DNA from: Blautia parvula | GTDB taxonomy: Bacteria; Bacillota; Clostridia; Lachnospirales; Lachnospiraceae | Direction: 5' to 3' | Assembly: GCF_020215665.1 (NCBI RefSeq) | Contig: NZ_CP084061.1 | Coordinates: 2,512,001 to 2,576,000, forward strand | Length of the DNA: 64,000 bases | In this document: positions 1 to 8,984 of the stretch, one piece after another | How the letters are laid out: every line of letters starts with the position of its first letter | Position numbering within the stretch: the stretch's first letter is position 1 | Notes under the pieces: model-generated | The model's database searches: none | Seen by the model: only the letters and a program-made list of their open reading frames with translations | Told to the model about the DNA's origin: nothing | Program-made: the position numbers and the translations under genes

Positions 1-2
1 AA

Positions 3-215
3 AAAGGAGAGATCCGCATCATCTGCCATGACATGTCAGAACACACGAAATCTCTCCTTCTGGATGGAACCATAGACTTTTCCATCTCCCAGGACCTCCA
101 CCGCCAGGGCTACCTCCCCCTGATCTACCTAAGAGACTACCTTCACAAACAAAAACTCCCCCCAACCCAGGACACCGCCGCCAACATCTCCATCCTCTGC
201 TCCCAAAACCTGTAA
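3..215 (+). CDS. LacI-type sugar-binding regulator, C-terminal fragment
   Basis: The frame is open from the window edge to a stop at 213-215, so only the last 70 residues are seen. The stretch LLLDGTIDFSISQD followed by RQGYLPLIYLRDYL is the typical end of the periplasmic-binding-protein-like ligand domain of LacI/GalR regulators, in which Q and D close the sugar pocket and the next helix carries a QGY motif. The ATG at 33 is internal; the reading continues upstream as RIICHD. The same fold occurs in sugar ABC binding proteins, so a secreted binding protein cannot be excluded. It is convergent with the MATE gene to its right. Confidence 0.6.
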   Translation, partial: KGEIRIICHDMSEHTKSLLLDGTIDFSISQDLHRQGYLPLIYLRDYLHKQKLPPTQDTAANISILCSQNL

Positions 216-283
216 AAAGCTCCGGTCCTGGATTCACCACCACAGCCCCCCATACACCTCCGCTCCTCCCGCTTCCACAACCA

Positions 284-346
284 GTCGGCATGGAGAGGAG
301 ACCGTATGGGCCGGCGGGCCATTACCGGTCTCCTATCCATACCGAC
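284..346. repeat. 63-bp imperfect palindrome between convergent genes
   Basis: The arms GTCGGCATGGA (284-294) and TCCATACCGAC (336-346) match with one mismatch. Inside them GGAGACCG (297-304) and CGGTCTCC (326-333) match perfectly, and ATGGGCC/GGCCAT continue the stem to a GC-rich loop. It lies between the ends of the LacI-type gene and the MATE gene. No T-run follows on either strand, so it is not a canonical intrinsic terminator. It may still stop or protect both transcripts. Confidence 0.6.
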
Positions 347-361
347 GTCCGTGAGCCACCA

Positions 362-1708
362 TCACACGACCGCCCTACTCCCCTTCCGATTCACCCAAAA
401 GAAATACCCCACACACAAAACAATCTGCACCCCCGAAGAACAAGGCGTCGCCAGCCCCACCCCAAACAAGGAAACCGGCACCATCCGGCTCATCAGAAAC
501 GATACTGGAATCCTCACTCCGAAAGCACCGACGATTCCCTGCACCATCACAAACAAAGTCTTCCCACACCCATTAAAATACCCGATCATACAAAACATCA
601 CCGAAACCAGCAGACAGTCAATGGCATACGCCTTCAAATACTCCGCCGAAGCCGCAATAACCTCCCCATCCCTGGCAAAGATCCCCGACAGGATATCCCC
701 GTGGAAAAATGCCCCATAAGCCATCAAAACACCCACAGCCAGCGACATCCCAATTCCGCACAGCAGCGCCTTCTTCGCCCTTCCGGCCTCCCCGGCCCCC
801 ATATTCTGTGAGACAAACGCTGCCATGGACTGATTAAAAGCAGACGGCACAAGCATAATAAACCCACACAGCTTTTCCGCAACCCCTACTCCCGCGGAGG
901 GAATCACTCCCAGAGAGTTGACGATGGCAGTGATCGCCAGAAACGAAATACCTACCAGCACATCCTGAAACGCGATTGGAAATCCCAGCCGGAACACTTC
1001 CCCCATCCGTTTTCTGTCAAATGCAATATCCTTTCTGTGAAAAACAAATGGAAACTTCCTCTTCCGGATGATCTGCAGCGAGATCACCACACTCAGCACC
1101 TGAGCAAGCACTGTGGCAATGGCCGCCCCCGCAGTGGCAAGCCCGAAAACACCCACCAGCAGTAAATCCCCGACAATATTAAACACACAGGCGATCGCCA
1201 CCGTAAGAAGCGGCATCCTGGAATCTCCAAGTCCCCTGAAAATACTTCCGATCACATTATACGCCACAATAAACACAGCCCCTGCGGAACAGATCCTCAC
1301 ATAAGAGACCGTGGCATCAAATGCTTCCGGCGGTGTCTGCATGATCCTGGCAATGGGCACCGCAAACGCTTCCATGATAACGGTTATCACGACACCTATG
1401 ATGATGAACAGCATGATACTGGCTCCGATGATCCTGCCGCCTTCCTCTGCTCTCCCCTCACCGATTTTTCTTCCCAGAAGAATCGTAGTACCCATGGCGA
1501 TTCCCACCACAAAAGCCGTCACAAGCTGCATCAGCCAGCTCCCCGTGGATACTGCCGACACGTCTGCCGCCTGGGCAAACTGTCCCACAACCAGCATGTC
1601 CACTGCTCCATACATGGTCTGCAGAAAAATAGCCGCCAGCACCGGCAGGGCAAATTTAACAAGCGGCATCAAGATTTTTCCTTTTGTAAAATTCTGTCCT
1701 TGACTCAT
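362..1708 (-). CDS. MATE family multidrug/cation exporter
   Basis: A 448-residue polytopic membrane protein, the usual MATE length, with about 12 hydrophobic segments. The N-terminus (LPVLAAIFLQTMYGAVDMLVVGQF) matches the conserved first helix of the family, and the repeat half resumes near residue 235 with FPIAFQDVLVGISFLAI. MATE proteins export drugs, metabolites or cationic compounds using Na+ or H+ gradients; the substrate cannot be read from sequence. AAAGGAG lies 12 bases before the ATG. It is monocistronic, separated from the upstream sugar operon by a terminator. It is the first of three MATE genes in the window. Confidence 0.93.
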   Translation of the reverse strand: MSQGQNFTKGKILMPLVKFALPVLAAIFLQTMYGAVDMLVVGQFAQAADVSAVSTGSWLMQLVTAFVVGIAMGTTILLGRKIGEGRAEEGGRIIGASIMLFIIIGVVITVIMEAFAVPIARIMQTPPEAFDATVSYVRICSAGAVFIVAYNVIGSIFRGLGDSRMPLLTVAIACVFNIVGDLLLVGVFGLATAGAAIATVLAQVLSVVISLQIIRKRKFPFVFHRKDIAFDRKRMGEVFRLGFPIAFQDVLVGISFLAITAIVNSLGVIPSAGVGVAEKLCGFIMLVPSAFNQSMAAFVSQNMGAGEAGRAKKALLCGIGMSLAVGVLMAYGAFFHGDILSGIFARDGEVIAASAEYLKAYAIDCLLVSVMFCMIGYFNGCGKTLFVMVQGIVGAFGVRIPVSFLMSRMVPVSLFGVGLATPCSSGVQIVLCVGYFFWVNRKGSRAVV

Positions 1709-1784
1709 ACTCTCATTTTTCTCCTTTTGCTCGTAATGTACATTTCACGGAGGTTTCATACTATAAAAGGCTCTAAACCCACAC

Positions 1785-1832
1785 AAAAAACCGGATAAGA
1801 AGCAGGCATCTCAGCCAGCATCTTATCCGGTT
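1785..1832 (-). terminator. Rho-independent terminator of the sugar ABC operon
   Basis: Perfect 12-bp arms AACCGGATAAGA (1789-1800) and TCTTATCCGGTT (1821-1832). On the minus strand the hairpin is followed by a run of T (1785-1790). It lies 120 bases past the end of the Gfo/Idh gene and closes the operon that starts with the binding lipoprotein. Confidence 0.85.
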
Positions 1833-1953
1833 ACCATTTCTGTCAGAATGGTTCACCCTCCGATGAACGCTGTCATTATATAACATGACTTTTTATTTGT
1901 CAAGATTCTTCCGAAGCTGTCAGAGAAAAAATGCGGTGTATATTACCCTGAAT

Positions 1954-3078
1954 CTATTCTTCGCTCTTTTCTCCTAACACTTCGCGCAGCTGCACTTTGC
2001 GGTTCTCATACCTGGACATGGTACATGCATCGGCTGTTGCTATGGCTGCCCTTGCTGCCTCTCCTGTGAGCAGAGGCCTGAATTCATCATCTGCCTTTGC
2101 TCCGTGCATAATGCCGTTTAAGTATTTCATTTCATTTTTCATAATACTGTGAAGCCACATAGGTGGTTTTTTCCCCGGTTTTCCGTACATAATGGCTCCG
2201 TCCATCTCGGTGCCGTGGTATATTCTGGTACGGTCATCATCCTCCTCCTGGGACTCATGGACAAGAAAATGCTCCTCTTTTCCATCCACCTTTAACGTGC
2301 CCCCGCAGTCACACATATCAATACGGATGGCACCCTTTGTCCCCTGAATCAGCACATAGTGCTCAGGCCAGTGGAAGGCAGACCCCCACTCCAAAACCGC
2401 ATAACGGTTGTCAGAAAATTCCATGTTTACAAACAGCATGTCATCCTCGTCACCGAACTCATCCCCCTGGTGCGCAACATTTCCCCCTGTCATGGTCACT
2501 GTTTCCGGCATCCCGCCCATGAGGAACTGTACACAGTCCAGTTCATGAATGTGATGATACAGATGTCCTCCTGATTTTTCCCTGATCTTTTTCCAGGAGA
2601 TCGACGGCTGCGGTTCTTCCCATCCGTTTCTGGCCGAATGACAGTACAGAACTTTTCCGATCACTCCGTCATTGATCAATTTTTTCGCATGACGCACACC
2701 CCGGAAGAAATTCATGACATGGCCTGCCATAAAGGTAACACCGTGCTGCTGACATGCTTTTACCATCTCGTCGCAGTCCTTATAACTCAGCGCGATAGGC
2801 TTTTCGCAAAAAACATTTACCCCGTGCTCTGCCGCCTTTATGACCGGTTCCTTGTGCAGGTAATTAGGTGTTGCCACAATCACAGCCTCCACATCTTCCC
2901 GGCTGTACAAGGTATCTAAATCTGTTTCCACGTCACATCCCAGTTCCTCTGCAACGGTTTGGGCGTTTTCCGGGTCAAGGACAGCCACGATCCTGGCCCC
3001 TTCCTGCTCCTTCATAATACGTCCAAGCTCCGCGCCGAAATAACCGGTACCCACAATTGCATATCCTATTGTCTTCAT
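1954..3078 (-). CDS. Gfo/Idh/MocA family NAD(P)-dependent oxidoreductase
   Basis: 374 residues. The dinucleotide-binding loop GTGYFG is at residues 10-15, the conserved EKP of this family at 92-94, and a GGHLYHHIHELD block at 170-181 carries the catalytic-site histidines and acid. Family members oxidise or reduce sugars, inositols or sugar derivatives at one hydroxyl. It follows the second permease by 28 bases and has a GGAGG site, so it is the last gene of the ABC sugar importer operon and probably processes the imported ligand. The exact sugar is unknown. Its stop is followed by a strong terminator. Confidence 0.92.
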   Translation of the reverse strand: MKTIGYAIVGTGYFGAELGRIMKEQEGARIVAVLDPENAQTVAEELGCDVETDLDTLYSREDVEAVIVATPNYLHKEPVIKAAEHGVNVFCEKPIALSYKDCDEMVKACQQHGVTFMAGHVMNFFRGVRHAKKLINDGVIGKVLYCHSARNGWEEPQPSISWKKIREKSGGHLYHHIHELDCVQFLMGGMPETVTMTGGNVAHQGDEFGDEDDMLFVNMEFSDNRYAVLEWGSAFHWPEHYVLIQGTKGAIRIDMCDCGGTLKVDGKEEHFLVHESQEEDDDRTRIYHGTEMDGAIMYGKPGKKPPMWLHSIMKNEMKYLNGIMHGAKADDEFRPLLTGEAARAAIATADACTMSRYENRKVQLREVLGEKSEE

Positions 3079-3106
3079 ATTCTATTACCTCCAAATATAT
3101 CCAAAG

Positions 3107-3940
3107 TTATTTTACTGCTCCGTCAGTCATGCCGCCTGCAATCTTATTCTGTATAAACATAAAGAATATTACGGACGGTACCACCACCAGGGCAGATGCT
3201 GCCATCATATCTCCCCAGTTCAGGATTTCCGAACCCTGAAGAGATTTTAAAGCCACAGACACTGTCATCTTATCTGTGCTGTTGATCAGGATCAAAGAGT
3301 ATAAAAATTCATTCCACGCATTGATAAATGTATAAATGGCTGTTGCCACGATCCCCGGCATGACCAGGGGCAGTACAATCCTCACAAAAGTCTGGAGTTT
3401 ATTGGCTCCGTCCACTCTTGCCGCTTCCTCGATTCCCAGCGGCACTGTCTTGAAAAAGCCTACCAGCATCCATACAGCATAAGGTACGCTGAAGGAGAGA
3501 TACACTATGACAAGTCCGACCCTGGTATTGACAAATCCCAGCTTTGCCATGACCATCGAATAGGGAATCGCCAGAAGGATGGGAGGAAACATGTAAGTTG
3601 CCACCAGAACCTTTGACATAATGGAACCCAGCTTCGGAAAAAATCTTACGATTCCATATGCCGCCATGGATGATACCACAATGGCGATGCAGGTAGTTGA
3701 TATTGCAATGATCAAACTGTTGCTGATATTCCCTGCAAATCCCAGGTCCTGAATCACATGGGTAAAGTTTTCCAGTGTAAAGTGCTTTGGCAGAAATCGG
3801 GTTGGATTTGCGGTCAGCTCTCCCGAAGATTTTACGGAACACAGTAAAACCCATACCAGCGGGAAAAAAGCAATCACGGACAAAATGATCAAATATACAT
3901 GGCAGAGTCCATTGCCGATCTTTTCTTTTTGATTTGTCAT
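3107..3940 (-). CDS. Carbohydrate ABC transporter permease, MalG type
   Basis: 277 residues from the ATG at 3940, which overlaps the stop of the preceding permease (TGATG) and has AGGAGG in front. An upstream in-frame ATG would overlap the neighbour by 52 bases and is unlikely. Six membrane segments are visible, and the EAA loop that docks the ATPase is at about 171-190 (EEAARVDGANKLQTFVRIVL). It pairs with the MalF-type permease upstream to form the channel of a CUT1 sugar importer. No ATPase gene is present, so a shared MsmK/UgpC-type ATPase elsewhere must energise it. Confidence 0.95.
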   Translation of the reverse strand: MTNQKEKIGNGLCHVYLIILSVIAFFPLVWVLLCSVKSSGELTANPTRFLPKHFTLENFTHVIQDLGFAGNISNSLIIAISTTCIAIVVSSMAAYGIVRFFPKLGSIMSKVLVATYMFPPILLAIPYSMVMAKLGFVNTRVGLVIVYLSFSVPYAVWMLVGFFKTVPLGIEEAARVDGANKLQTFVRIVLPLVMPGIVATAIYTFINAWNEFLYSLILINSTDKMTVSVALKSLQGSEILNWGDMMAASALVVVPSVIFFMFIQNKIAGGMTDGAVK

Positions 3941-4827
3941 CACTTGTCCTCCTTTTCCCATTTTCCAATGATCGTAAAGTAAACCAAACAAACCAGCAGC
4001 AGGAATGCCAGCAAAAGCACAGTGACTGCAGATGACCTGCCCAGAAGTTTTGTTCCCCAGCCCATATTATACGCATAGACAGGAACTGTGGTCGTGGCGT
4101 TGGCAGGGCCGCCGCCTGTAAGAAGATAAATAATATCAAAGTTATTGAATACCCAGATGGTACGAAGCACTACCAGCAGGCCGACTACGACTTTAATATG
4201 CGGTACTGTTATATGCCAGAACTGCTGGAATTTGGAAGCACCGTCAATCTGAGCTGCCTCATACTGGTCCTGGGGAATGGTCTGCAGTGCAGACAGCACA
4301 TTTACCATGATCATCGGCGCACCAAACCAGACATTAATAAAAATCAATGTCAGAAATACCAGACTGCTGTCACTTAAAAACTGCGGAAGTTCGCTGCTGA
4401 TGCCCAACTGGACAAGAATATTCGGGAGGAAACCTGAAACACCGTTCAGTATCCATTTCCAGGAAAGTGCGATTACAATAGAGGGGAATGCCCAGGGGAT
4501 GATCATCAGGGTTCTGTAAATTCCCTTTCCGATCTTCACCCGATTAATGGCCAGTGCTGCTGTAAATCCGATGAACAACTGTCCTAACAATGAACCCACG
4601 GTCCAGAGTATGGAGGTCAAAAATGCCTTATAAAAATTAGAGTCTGATAAAACCGCTTTATAATTTTCCAATCCTATAAAATCATAGGAAGCCTTGATCA
4701 GATGCTTGGTCGTCATACTGTAATATAAACTGGAAAAGATAGGATATACCAACAGTATCCCCACAACCAGCAGTGCAGGAAGTACGAAAATCCAGCGGGC
4801 ATAATCAAATTTTACTTTTCTTTTCAC
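3940..4827 (-). CDS. Carbohydrate ABC transporter permease, MalF type
   Basis: 295 residues with six membrane segments starting at about residue 12. The EAA loop is at about 189-203 (YEAAQIDGASKFQQF). It is the first channel subunit of a CUT1-type importer and sits between the binding lipoprotein and the MalG-type subunit, as is usual. Its stop codon overlaps the start of the next permease by one base, indicating translational coupling. The substrate is unknown; the neighbouring YhcH-type protein and Gfo/Idh enzyme suggest a modified or acidic sugar rather than plain maltose. Confidence 0.95.
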   Translation of the reverse strand: MKRKVKFDYARWIFVLPALLVVGILLVYPIFSSLYYSMTTKHLIKASYDFIGLENYKAVLSDSNFYKAFLTSILWTVGSLLGQLFIGFTAALAINRVKIGKGIYRTLMIIPWAFPSIVIALSWKWILNGVSGFLPNILVQLGISSELPQFLSDSSLVFLTLIFINVWFGAPMIMVNVLSALQTIPQDQYEAAQIDGASKFQQFWHITVPHIKVVVGLLVVLRTIWVFNNFDIIYLLTGGGPANATTTVPVYAYNMGWGTKLLGRSSAVTVLLLAFLLLVCLVYFTIIGKWEKEDK

Positions 4828-4908
4828 AAAAATGCCGCCTTTCTGAGGGATGGGACTGCCCTTCGTGGTGGTTCGGGCAGCCCCTGGTAACAGGTTATGT
4901 ATTCAAAA

Positions 4909-6249
4909 TCACTGTACAGTGCTGAATACCTCATTCAGTTTGTCTTCTGCTGTCTGTGCAGCTTTTTCCACATCCGTTCCGTTTGTGATAATATCCTGGA
5001 ACATACTCTCTATGATTCCCTGAGATGTGAGAAGACCGGCCTGAACACTGGGGCCTTTTTCAAATCCTATGGCAGTACCCATATCCATGGTTTTTGTGAT
5101 TACATCTACCGCATTGGAGAACTTCTGTACGGTTTCGTTCTCTTTGTATTCCGGTGTGTCCGAAATACCTGTAATGGAAGGCAGCATACCTACCGGTGTT
5201 GCTTCCAGGAATTTGATATAGGTATCTTTCTCGTATAATTTTTTGATAAATTCCTTGCATATTTCCGGGTGTTCTGAGTTCTCCCATACCACCATCGGAA
5301 TATTGGAAGTTTCCGCTCCGTATTCCGGGTCATCCGCATTTATCTTCGGAAGAGGCGCACAGTCAATCTGATCCACCAAATCAGGGGAGTTCGTTTCAAC
5401 GCCGCCGATCTGGAAACCGGAGTTAAAGTCAAAGGCTGTCTTTCCCTGATAGAACAGGGTTGCCTGATCTAATACTGCATAATTTACAGAATCCTTCGGA
5501 GAACAATTCTCATAAATGTCCAGCCAGTAACGAATGCCGTCAAGTGCCAGATCACTTGTCAGATCTGCTTTCAGATCATCTGTAAGAAGGCTCCCGCCGC
5601 CGCTTCTTACATAGAAGTTTAAGAAACGTGTTCCCATAAGGTCATTGGAACCGCAGGGGAAGGAACATCCGTAAACCCCGTCTTTTGTCAGGGTTTTTGC
5701 CGCATCGGCAAATTCATCCCATGTCTTGGGGACTTCAAGGCCTGCTGCATCCAGCAGATCCTTTCTGTACCACATGACCTGTGCATGGGAATACAATGGC
5801 AGGGAATAGCAGGTGCCGTCCTTTTCTCCTTCCGACAGGGCAGTTTTTGAAAACTTATCTCTACCTATGTCATCGATCAGATCATCCAGGGGAACCAGGG
5901 CCTCTGCGTCCATCATCTCTACCACATGACCGGGAAGCGCAGTGCTCATATCCGGCACATTCCCGGATGCAAGACCGGTGGTCCATTTCGTATAAAAATC
6001 CCCCCAGGAAAACGTCTCTATGGTTATATTTACATCCGGGTTATCCTTCATAAACTGGTCCGCGGTCTCCTGTATCACCTCCAGACGCGGCCCCTGTGTA
6101 AAGGAATGCCAAAATGTAATGTCACCTTTTAATTCTCCTGTTTCCGCTGCTGTCTGTTTGCTTTCTGTATTCCCGTTCTGTCCGCATCCTGCAAGCATGG
6201 CGGAACCTATCATGGTACCCACCAGCAAAACTGCTAATTTTCTTCTCAT
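4909..6249 (-). CDS. Sugar ABC importer binding lipoprotein, family 1
   Basis: 446 residues from the ATG at 6249, chosen because AGGAGAG lies seven bases before it; an ATG seven codons upstream lacks such a site. A signal peptide with lipobox LAGC puts the lipidated cysteine at residue 22. The mature part (DITFWHSFTQGPRLEVIQ, later GVYGCSFPCGSNDL) is typical of family-1 extracellular solute-binding proteins of CUT1 importers. It captures the sugar outside the membrane and hands it to the two permeases downstream. The AraC gene directly upstream on the same strand is its likely regulator. Confidence 0.95.
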   Translation of the reverse strand: MRRKLAVLLVGTMIGSAMLAGCGQNGNTESKQTAAETGELKGDITFWHSFTQGPRLEVIQETADQFMKDNPDVNITIETFSWGDFYTKWTTGLASGNVPDMSTALPGHVVEMMDAEALVPLDDLIDDIGRDKFSKTALSEGEKDGTCYSLPLYSHAQVMWYRKDLLDAAGLEVPKTWDEFADAAKTLTKDGVYGCSFPCGSNDLMGTRFLNFYVRSGGGSLLTDDLKADLTSDLALDGIRYWLDIYENCSPKDSVNYAVLDQATLFYQGKTAFDFNSGFQIGGVETNSPDLVDQIDCAPLPKINADDPEYGAETSNIPMVVWENSEHPEICKEFIKKLYEKDTYIKFLEATPVGMLPSITGISDTPEYKENETVQKFSNAVDVITKTMDMGTAIGFEKGPSVQAGLLTSQGIIESMFQDIITNGTDVEKAAQTAEDKLNEVFSTVQ

Positions 6250-6387
6250 AAAGCTCTCCTCTCTGTTCACTTTTTACTGTTCCCCGATATCGGCCGTATC
6301 GATTTGTTTATTGTAAGTTTATTTTACCTATTTTCTTTGTGTACATCTACTAACCAAACGCTCAATAATAGCACTAGACTCTTATTC

Positions 6388-7245
6388 TTATTCTCTTGCC
6401 ACCCTCCGGTACTGATTCGGTGTAAACCCGAAAGCTGCTTTAAACTCTCTGATAAAATAATTGGCGTCCTCATATCCCACCTCGTAGGCAATATCATTGA
6501 CATTATCATTGCTCACCAAAAGAGCCCTTGCCGCAGTGGTAAGCCGGATCTCCCTCACGTATTCCATGGGTGTTTTTCCCATATTCTCCTTAAAAAGACT
6601 GCTGAACCTCTGCTTGCTCAGTTCCGCCATATTTGCCATTTTTTCAGGCGTATATTTTTCTTTTGGATGGAGAACGATATAATCCGCCACGATCTGTACC
6701 CTGGGATCGATCTGCTTCTTCGTTTTCATGGCTCTTTTTTTGATTCTCTCCAAATCATACTCTTCTGTTTTGATTTCTCCTTTCACCCTGTCTATCTTCT
6801 CTCCTCTGACTGCAAGAGAGCCTATGAGCAGGTCCAGGTATCCCCGCACAAAACATTTCTTCGCGATATGCTCTGTCTTCACCCACCTGTAGATCTCTTT
6901 GAAATAATTATCTTCTCCCATACTCTGTGTAACCCTTGGTATTCCATAGTATTCTCTTAACACATCTTCACCTTCATAAAAAACAGAGGTGGTAAAACGG
7001 ATACTGAAAAATTCAAATGTATCGCTGAGTGCATGGCAGGACATTCTGCACCCGCTGGGTATGTACACGATCTGGTTCTCCTCCACCAGAATCTCTTCGC
7101 TGTCAATACAGAACTCTGCCTTTCCCTTCACTATGTACCGAAAAATGTTATATGGTATGACTGATTCCGGATATACCCATGTCCTTCCCATGGAATACAG
7201 ATCAATATAGAGAAATGTAAAACGTATATTGTCAATCACTGACAT
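6388..7245 (-). CDS. AraC family transcriptional regulator
   Basis: 285 residues. The N-terminal half has a cupin-like ligand region (IFRYIVKGKAEFCIDSEEILVEENQIVYIPSGCRM). The C-terminal 95 residues hold the two helix-turn-helix units of AraC, including YTPEKMANMAELSKQRFSSL and VNDIAYEVGYEDANYFIREF, ending in FTPNQYRR. AAGGAGGA precedes the ATG. It lies 138 bases ahead of the sugar-binding lipoprotein gene on the same strand and very probably activates that operon when its sugar is bound. It may be read with the operon or from its own promoter behind the terminator at 7286-7343. Confidence 0.93.
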   Translation of the reverse strand: MSVIDNIRFTFLYIDLYSMGRTWVYPESVIPYNIFRYIVKGKAEFCIDSEEILVEENQIVYIPSGCRMSCHALSDTFEFFSIRFTTSVFYEGEDVLREYYGIPRVTQSMGEDNYFKEIYRWVKTEHIAKKCFVRGYLDLLIGSLAVRGEKIDRVKGEIKTEEYDLERIKKRAMKTKKQIDPRVQIVADYIVLHPKEKYTPEKMANMAELSKQRFSSLFKENMGKTPMEYVREIRLTTAARALLVSNDNVNDIAYEVGYEDANYFIREFKAAFGFTPNQYRRVARE

Positions 7246-7285
7246 GAAGGAATCCTCCTTATAAATTTTTTATGCAGCTTTCAGC

Positions 7286-7343
7286 AATAAATAAGGCAGC
7301 TATCCGTGAAGATACACCTGTCGATCTACACTTTATAGCTGCC
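7286..7343 (-). terminator. Likely terminator after the YhcH-type gene
   Basis: Nine-bp arms GGCAGCTAT (7295-7303) and ATAGCTGCC (7335-7343) enclose about 31 bases. On the minus strand the stem is followed by the T-rich TTATTTATT. It lies just past the YhcH stop and 40 bases before the AraC start, separating the esterase-YhcH pair from the regulator. The long loop makes it weaker than the other terminators here. Confidence 0.55.
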
Positions 7344-7360
7344 CCGCCCGCTCTTACTGA

Positions 7361-7813
7361 CTACTGTACTTTTATTTTAACTACTACTTTTTCTATATTT
7401 TCCGGCTTATTTTCCATGATTGCCACCATGTGGGCATCGCTGGGGTAACACACCATAAAATCACCCGGTTTCAACAGATAACGGCCAAATGCACTGCCTT
7501 TATAAAAGGCAATATCCCTGTCCGCATTGTATGGGACTGACGCAGTCAGGGATTTGACATCCGCTGTGGCGATTCCCTCTCTGCCTGACACAATGTAGTG
7601 TAAATCTATATATTTTTTGTGTGCTTCATAAATACAGGCATCTTCCGGTTTTGATGTCAGAGAAACAGGATTACAGAAAGCGCGGTTCTCACAGATCACC
7701 GTATCCGGCAGAGGAAGCTCTCCCTGCTTCAGCCCCTCCAAATAGCATAGTATCTGATAAAGTGTTTCGTACTCCCTGTAATTTTCTTTGTTTTGAATGG
7801 AATCAAAGATCAT
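7361..7813 (-). CDS. YhcH/YjgK/YiaL family protein (DUF386)
   Basis: 150 residues, the normal length of this cupin-like family. Recognisable parts are KPEDACIYEAHKKYIDLHYI, GREGI near the middle, and LKPGDFMVCYPSDAHM, which carries the histidine and acid that bind a metal in family structures. Members accompany sialic acid, 2,3-diketo-gulonate and other sugar catabolic operons and may be anomer or isomer handling proteins; the reaction is not firmly known. GGAGG precedes the ATG. It follows the SGNH hydrolase by 21 bases and belongs to the same transcript. Confidence 0.9.
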   Translation of the reverse strand: MIFDSIQNKENYREYETLYQILCYLEGLKQGELPLPDTVICENRAFCNPVSLTSKPEDACIYEAHKKYIDLHYIVSGREGIATADVKSLTASVPYNADRDIAFYKGSAFGRYLLKPGDFMVCYPSDAHMVAIMENKPENIEKVVVKIKVQ

Positions 7814-7834
7814 TGTATTTTTCCTCCTGATTGA

Positions 7835-8545
7835 TCACAGATCGATCTTGTACTGGTGCAGTGTATTCTTCAAAACGGCTGCCATAATTTCATACCCCTT
7901 TGCATTGGGATGCAGACCGTCATAGGTAATGCCATCCAGCAGCTTTTCGGTTCCCGGAAATGTGGTGGTATTATAATAGTTTACAAAAATCAGCTTATTC
8001 TTTCTCGCTGTCTGCGCCAGCCATGCATTCATCTCTTTAATATACCTTTTGCGAACCGCTTCATTTAACAGAATGGGAATATGTATCGGCAGAAGAGAGG
8101 TCAGAATTAAAGTGGTATCTGTATTTTCTGCCTGGCATATTATATTGCTGATATTGTTCTGAGCTGTTGTCAGGACCTCCTCATAAGGCTTCGGCTCCAG
8201 TCTTTTCCAATAATCCCCCTCCAGTTCAATGGAATCATTGATTCCAATGCCCATTATGCAGTATCTTGGCTTTAACTGCAGAGCATCCGCATAAAACCGC
8301 CTTTTTAAGAATTCTGTTGTGTCACCGCCGATTCCCCGGTTCACGATCAACTGTCCCGGCAGATTAAAATATGCATTTAACTCCCAGTAATGGGTAATAG
8401 AATCTCCGATAAACAGAAAATCCGGCTTCTGCTCCGTATAAATAAGAGAATGATTCTTAATGTCGAATTCCTTTCTTCTGCTGTCCGCTGCCGCAATGCT
8501 GGAAAAATATTCTGCTCTTGCATATCCCTCCTTTGTTGAAATCAT
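7835..8545 (-). CDS. SGNH/GDSL hydrolase, probable carbohydrate esterase
   Basis: 236 residues without signal peptide, so cytoplasmic. Block I is FIGDSITHYW with nucleophile Ser49; the oxyanion glycine block GIGGD is at about 71-75, the asparagine block is MGIGIND, and the closing acid and base are Asp209 and His212 in YDGLHPNAKGY. All SGNH catalytic residues are therefore present. Such enzymes in sugar operons usually remove acetyl groups from imported glycans such as acetylated sialic acid or xylan fragments. It is the first gene of the esterase-YhcH transcript, and acts with the adjacent importer by inference. Confidence 0.9.
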   Translation of the reverse strand: MISTKEGYARAEYFSSIAAADSRRKEFDIKNHSLIYTEQKPDFLFIGDSITHYWELNAYFNLPGQLIVNRGIGGDTTEFLKRRFYADALQLKPRYCIMGIGINDSIELEGDYWKRLEPKPYEEVLTTAQNNISNIICQAENTDTTLILTSLLPIHIPILLNEAVRKRYIKEMNAWLAQTARKNKLIFVNYYNTTTFPGTEKLLDGITYDGLHPNAKGYEIMAAVLKNTLHQYKIDL

Positions 8546-8705
8546 GCGTCATCCCTCCTCCCTGCCGCTGTACAGACCGCTGATACGGTTGTCCACTCGC
8601 AGCCGTCTGTGATTTAATATTTTTTCTAATTATAACAAATCCTTCCCTGTTTCGATATGGAACACGCGCTCAAAAATAGCACAATATGCTTATTTTGCAG
8701 TACAC

Positions 8706-8752
8706 AAAAAAAGGCTGCCCAAAAGGTTTTCCCAAGAACCTTTTTGGGCAGT
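8706..8752 (-). terminator. Rho-independent terminator of the hypB-hypA transcript
   Basis: On the minus strand GACTGCCCAAAAAGGTT pairs with AACCTTTTGGGCAGC around a short loop and is followed by seven T (8706-8712). It lies 24 bases past the stop of the small gene at 8776-8979 and so ends the hyp cluster. The remaining bases up to the esterase start at 8545 contain only its ribosome binding site and an AT-rich stretch likely to hold its promoter. Confidence 0.92.
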
Positions 8753-8775
8753 CTTCCAATTTCCGGACACGCCTG

Positions 8776-8979
8776 TTATTCTGTTGCTTCTAAATAAAGG
8801 ACTGCGTTCATCCTGCCTATTTTGCCAGTGTCTTTATTTTCTGATAGGACGCCAAGTCTGAATACAACTCTGTCCTGTAGGGATTGCGTTTTGTCTTTCT
8901 TATATGAAGGATCATATAGATAAATACCGGGTTCCGCCAGTGCTGTGGGAACGCCCTCGTAAAATGCAAACATACCCAT
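8776..8979 (-). CDS. Small protein of unknown function in the hyp cluster
   Basis: 67 residues, not recognised. It begins five bases past the hypA stop, with a G-rich AGGGGGAA just before the ATG, and ends 24 bases before a strong terminator, so it is placed like a real last gene of the operon. The composition is soluble and mixed charge, with no cysteine, no signal peptide and no membrane segment. An alternative ATG lies two codons in. It could be an accessory protein of the nickel or redox cluster; no function can be assigned from sequence. Confidence 0.55.
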   Translation of the reverse strand: MGMFAFYEGVPTALAEPGIYLYDPSYKKDKTQSLQDRVVFRLGVLSENKDTGKIGRMNAVLYLEATE

Positions 8980-8984
8980 TCCCC

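Noticed and set aside
290-811. A plus-strand frame overlapping the MATE gene end
   Set aside because: It is rich in His, Pro and Arg without a recognisable domain and is antisense to a certain transporter gene.
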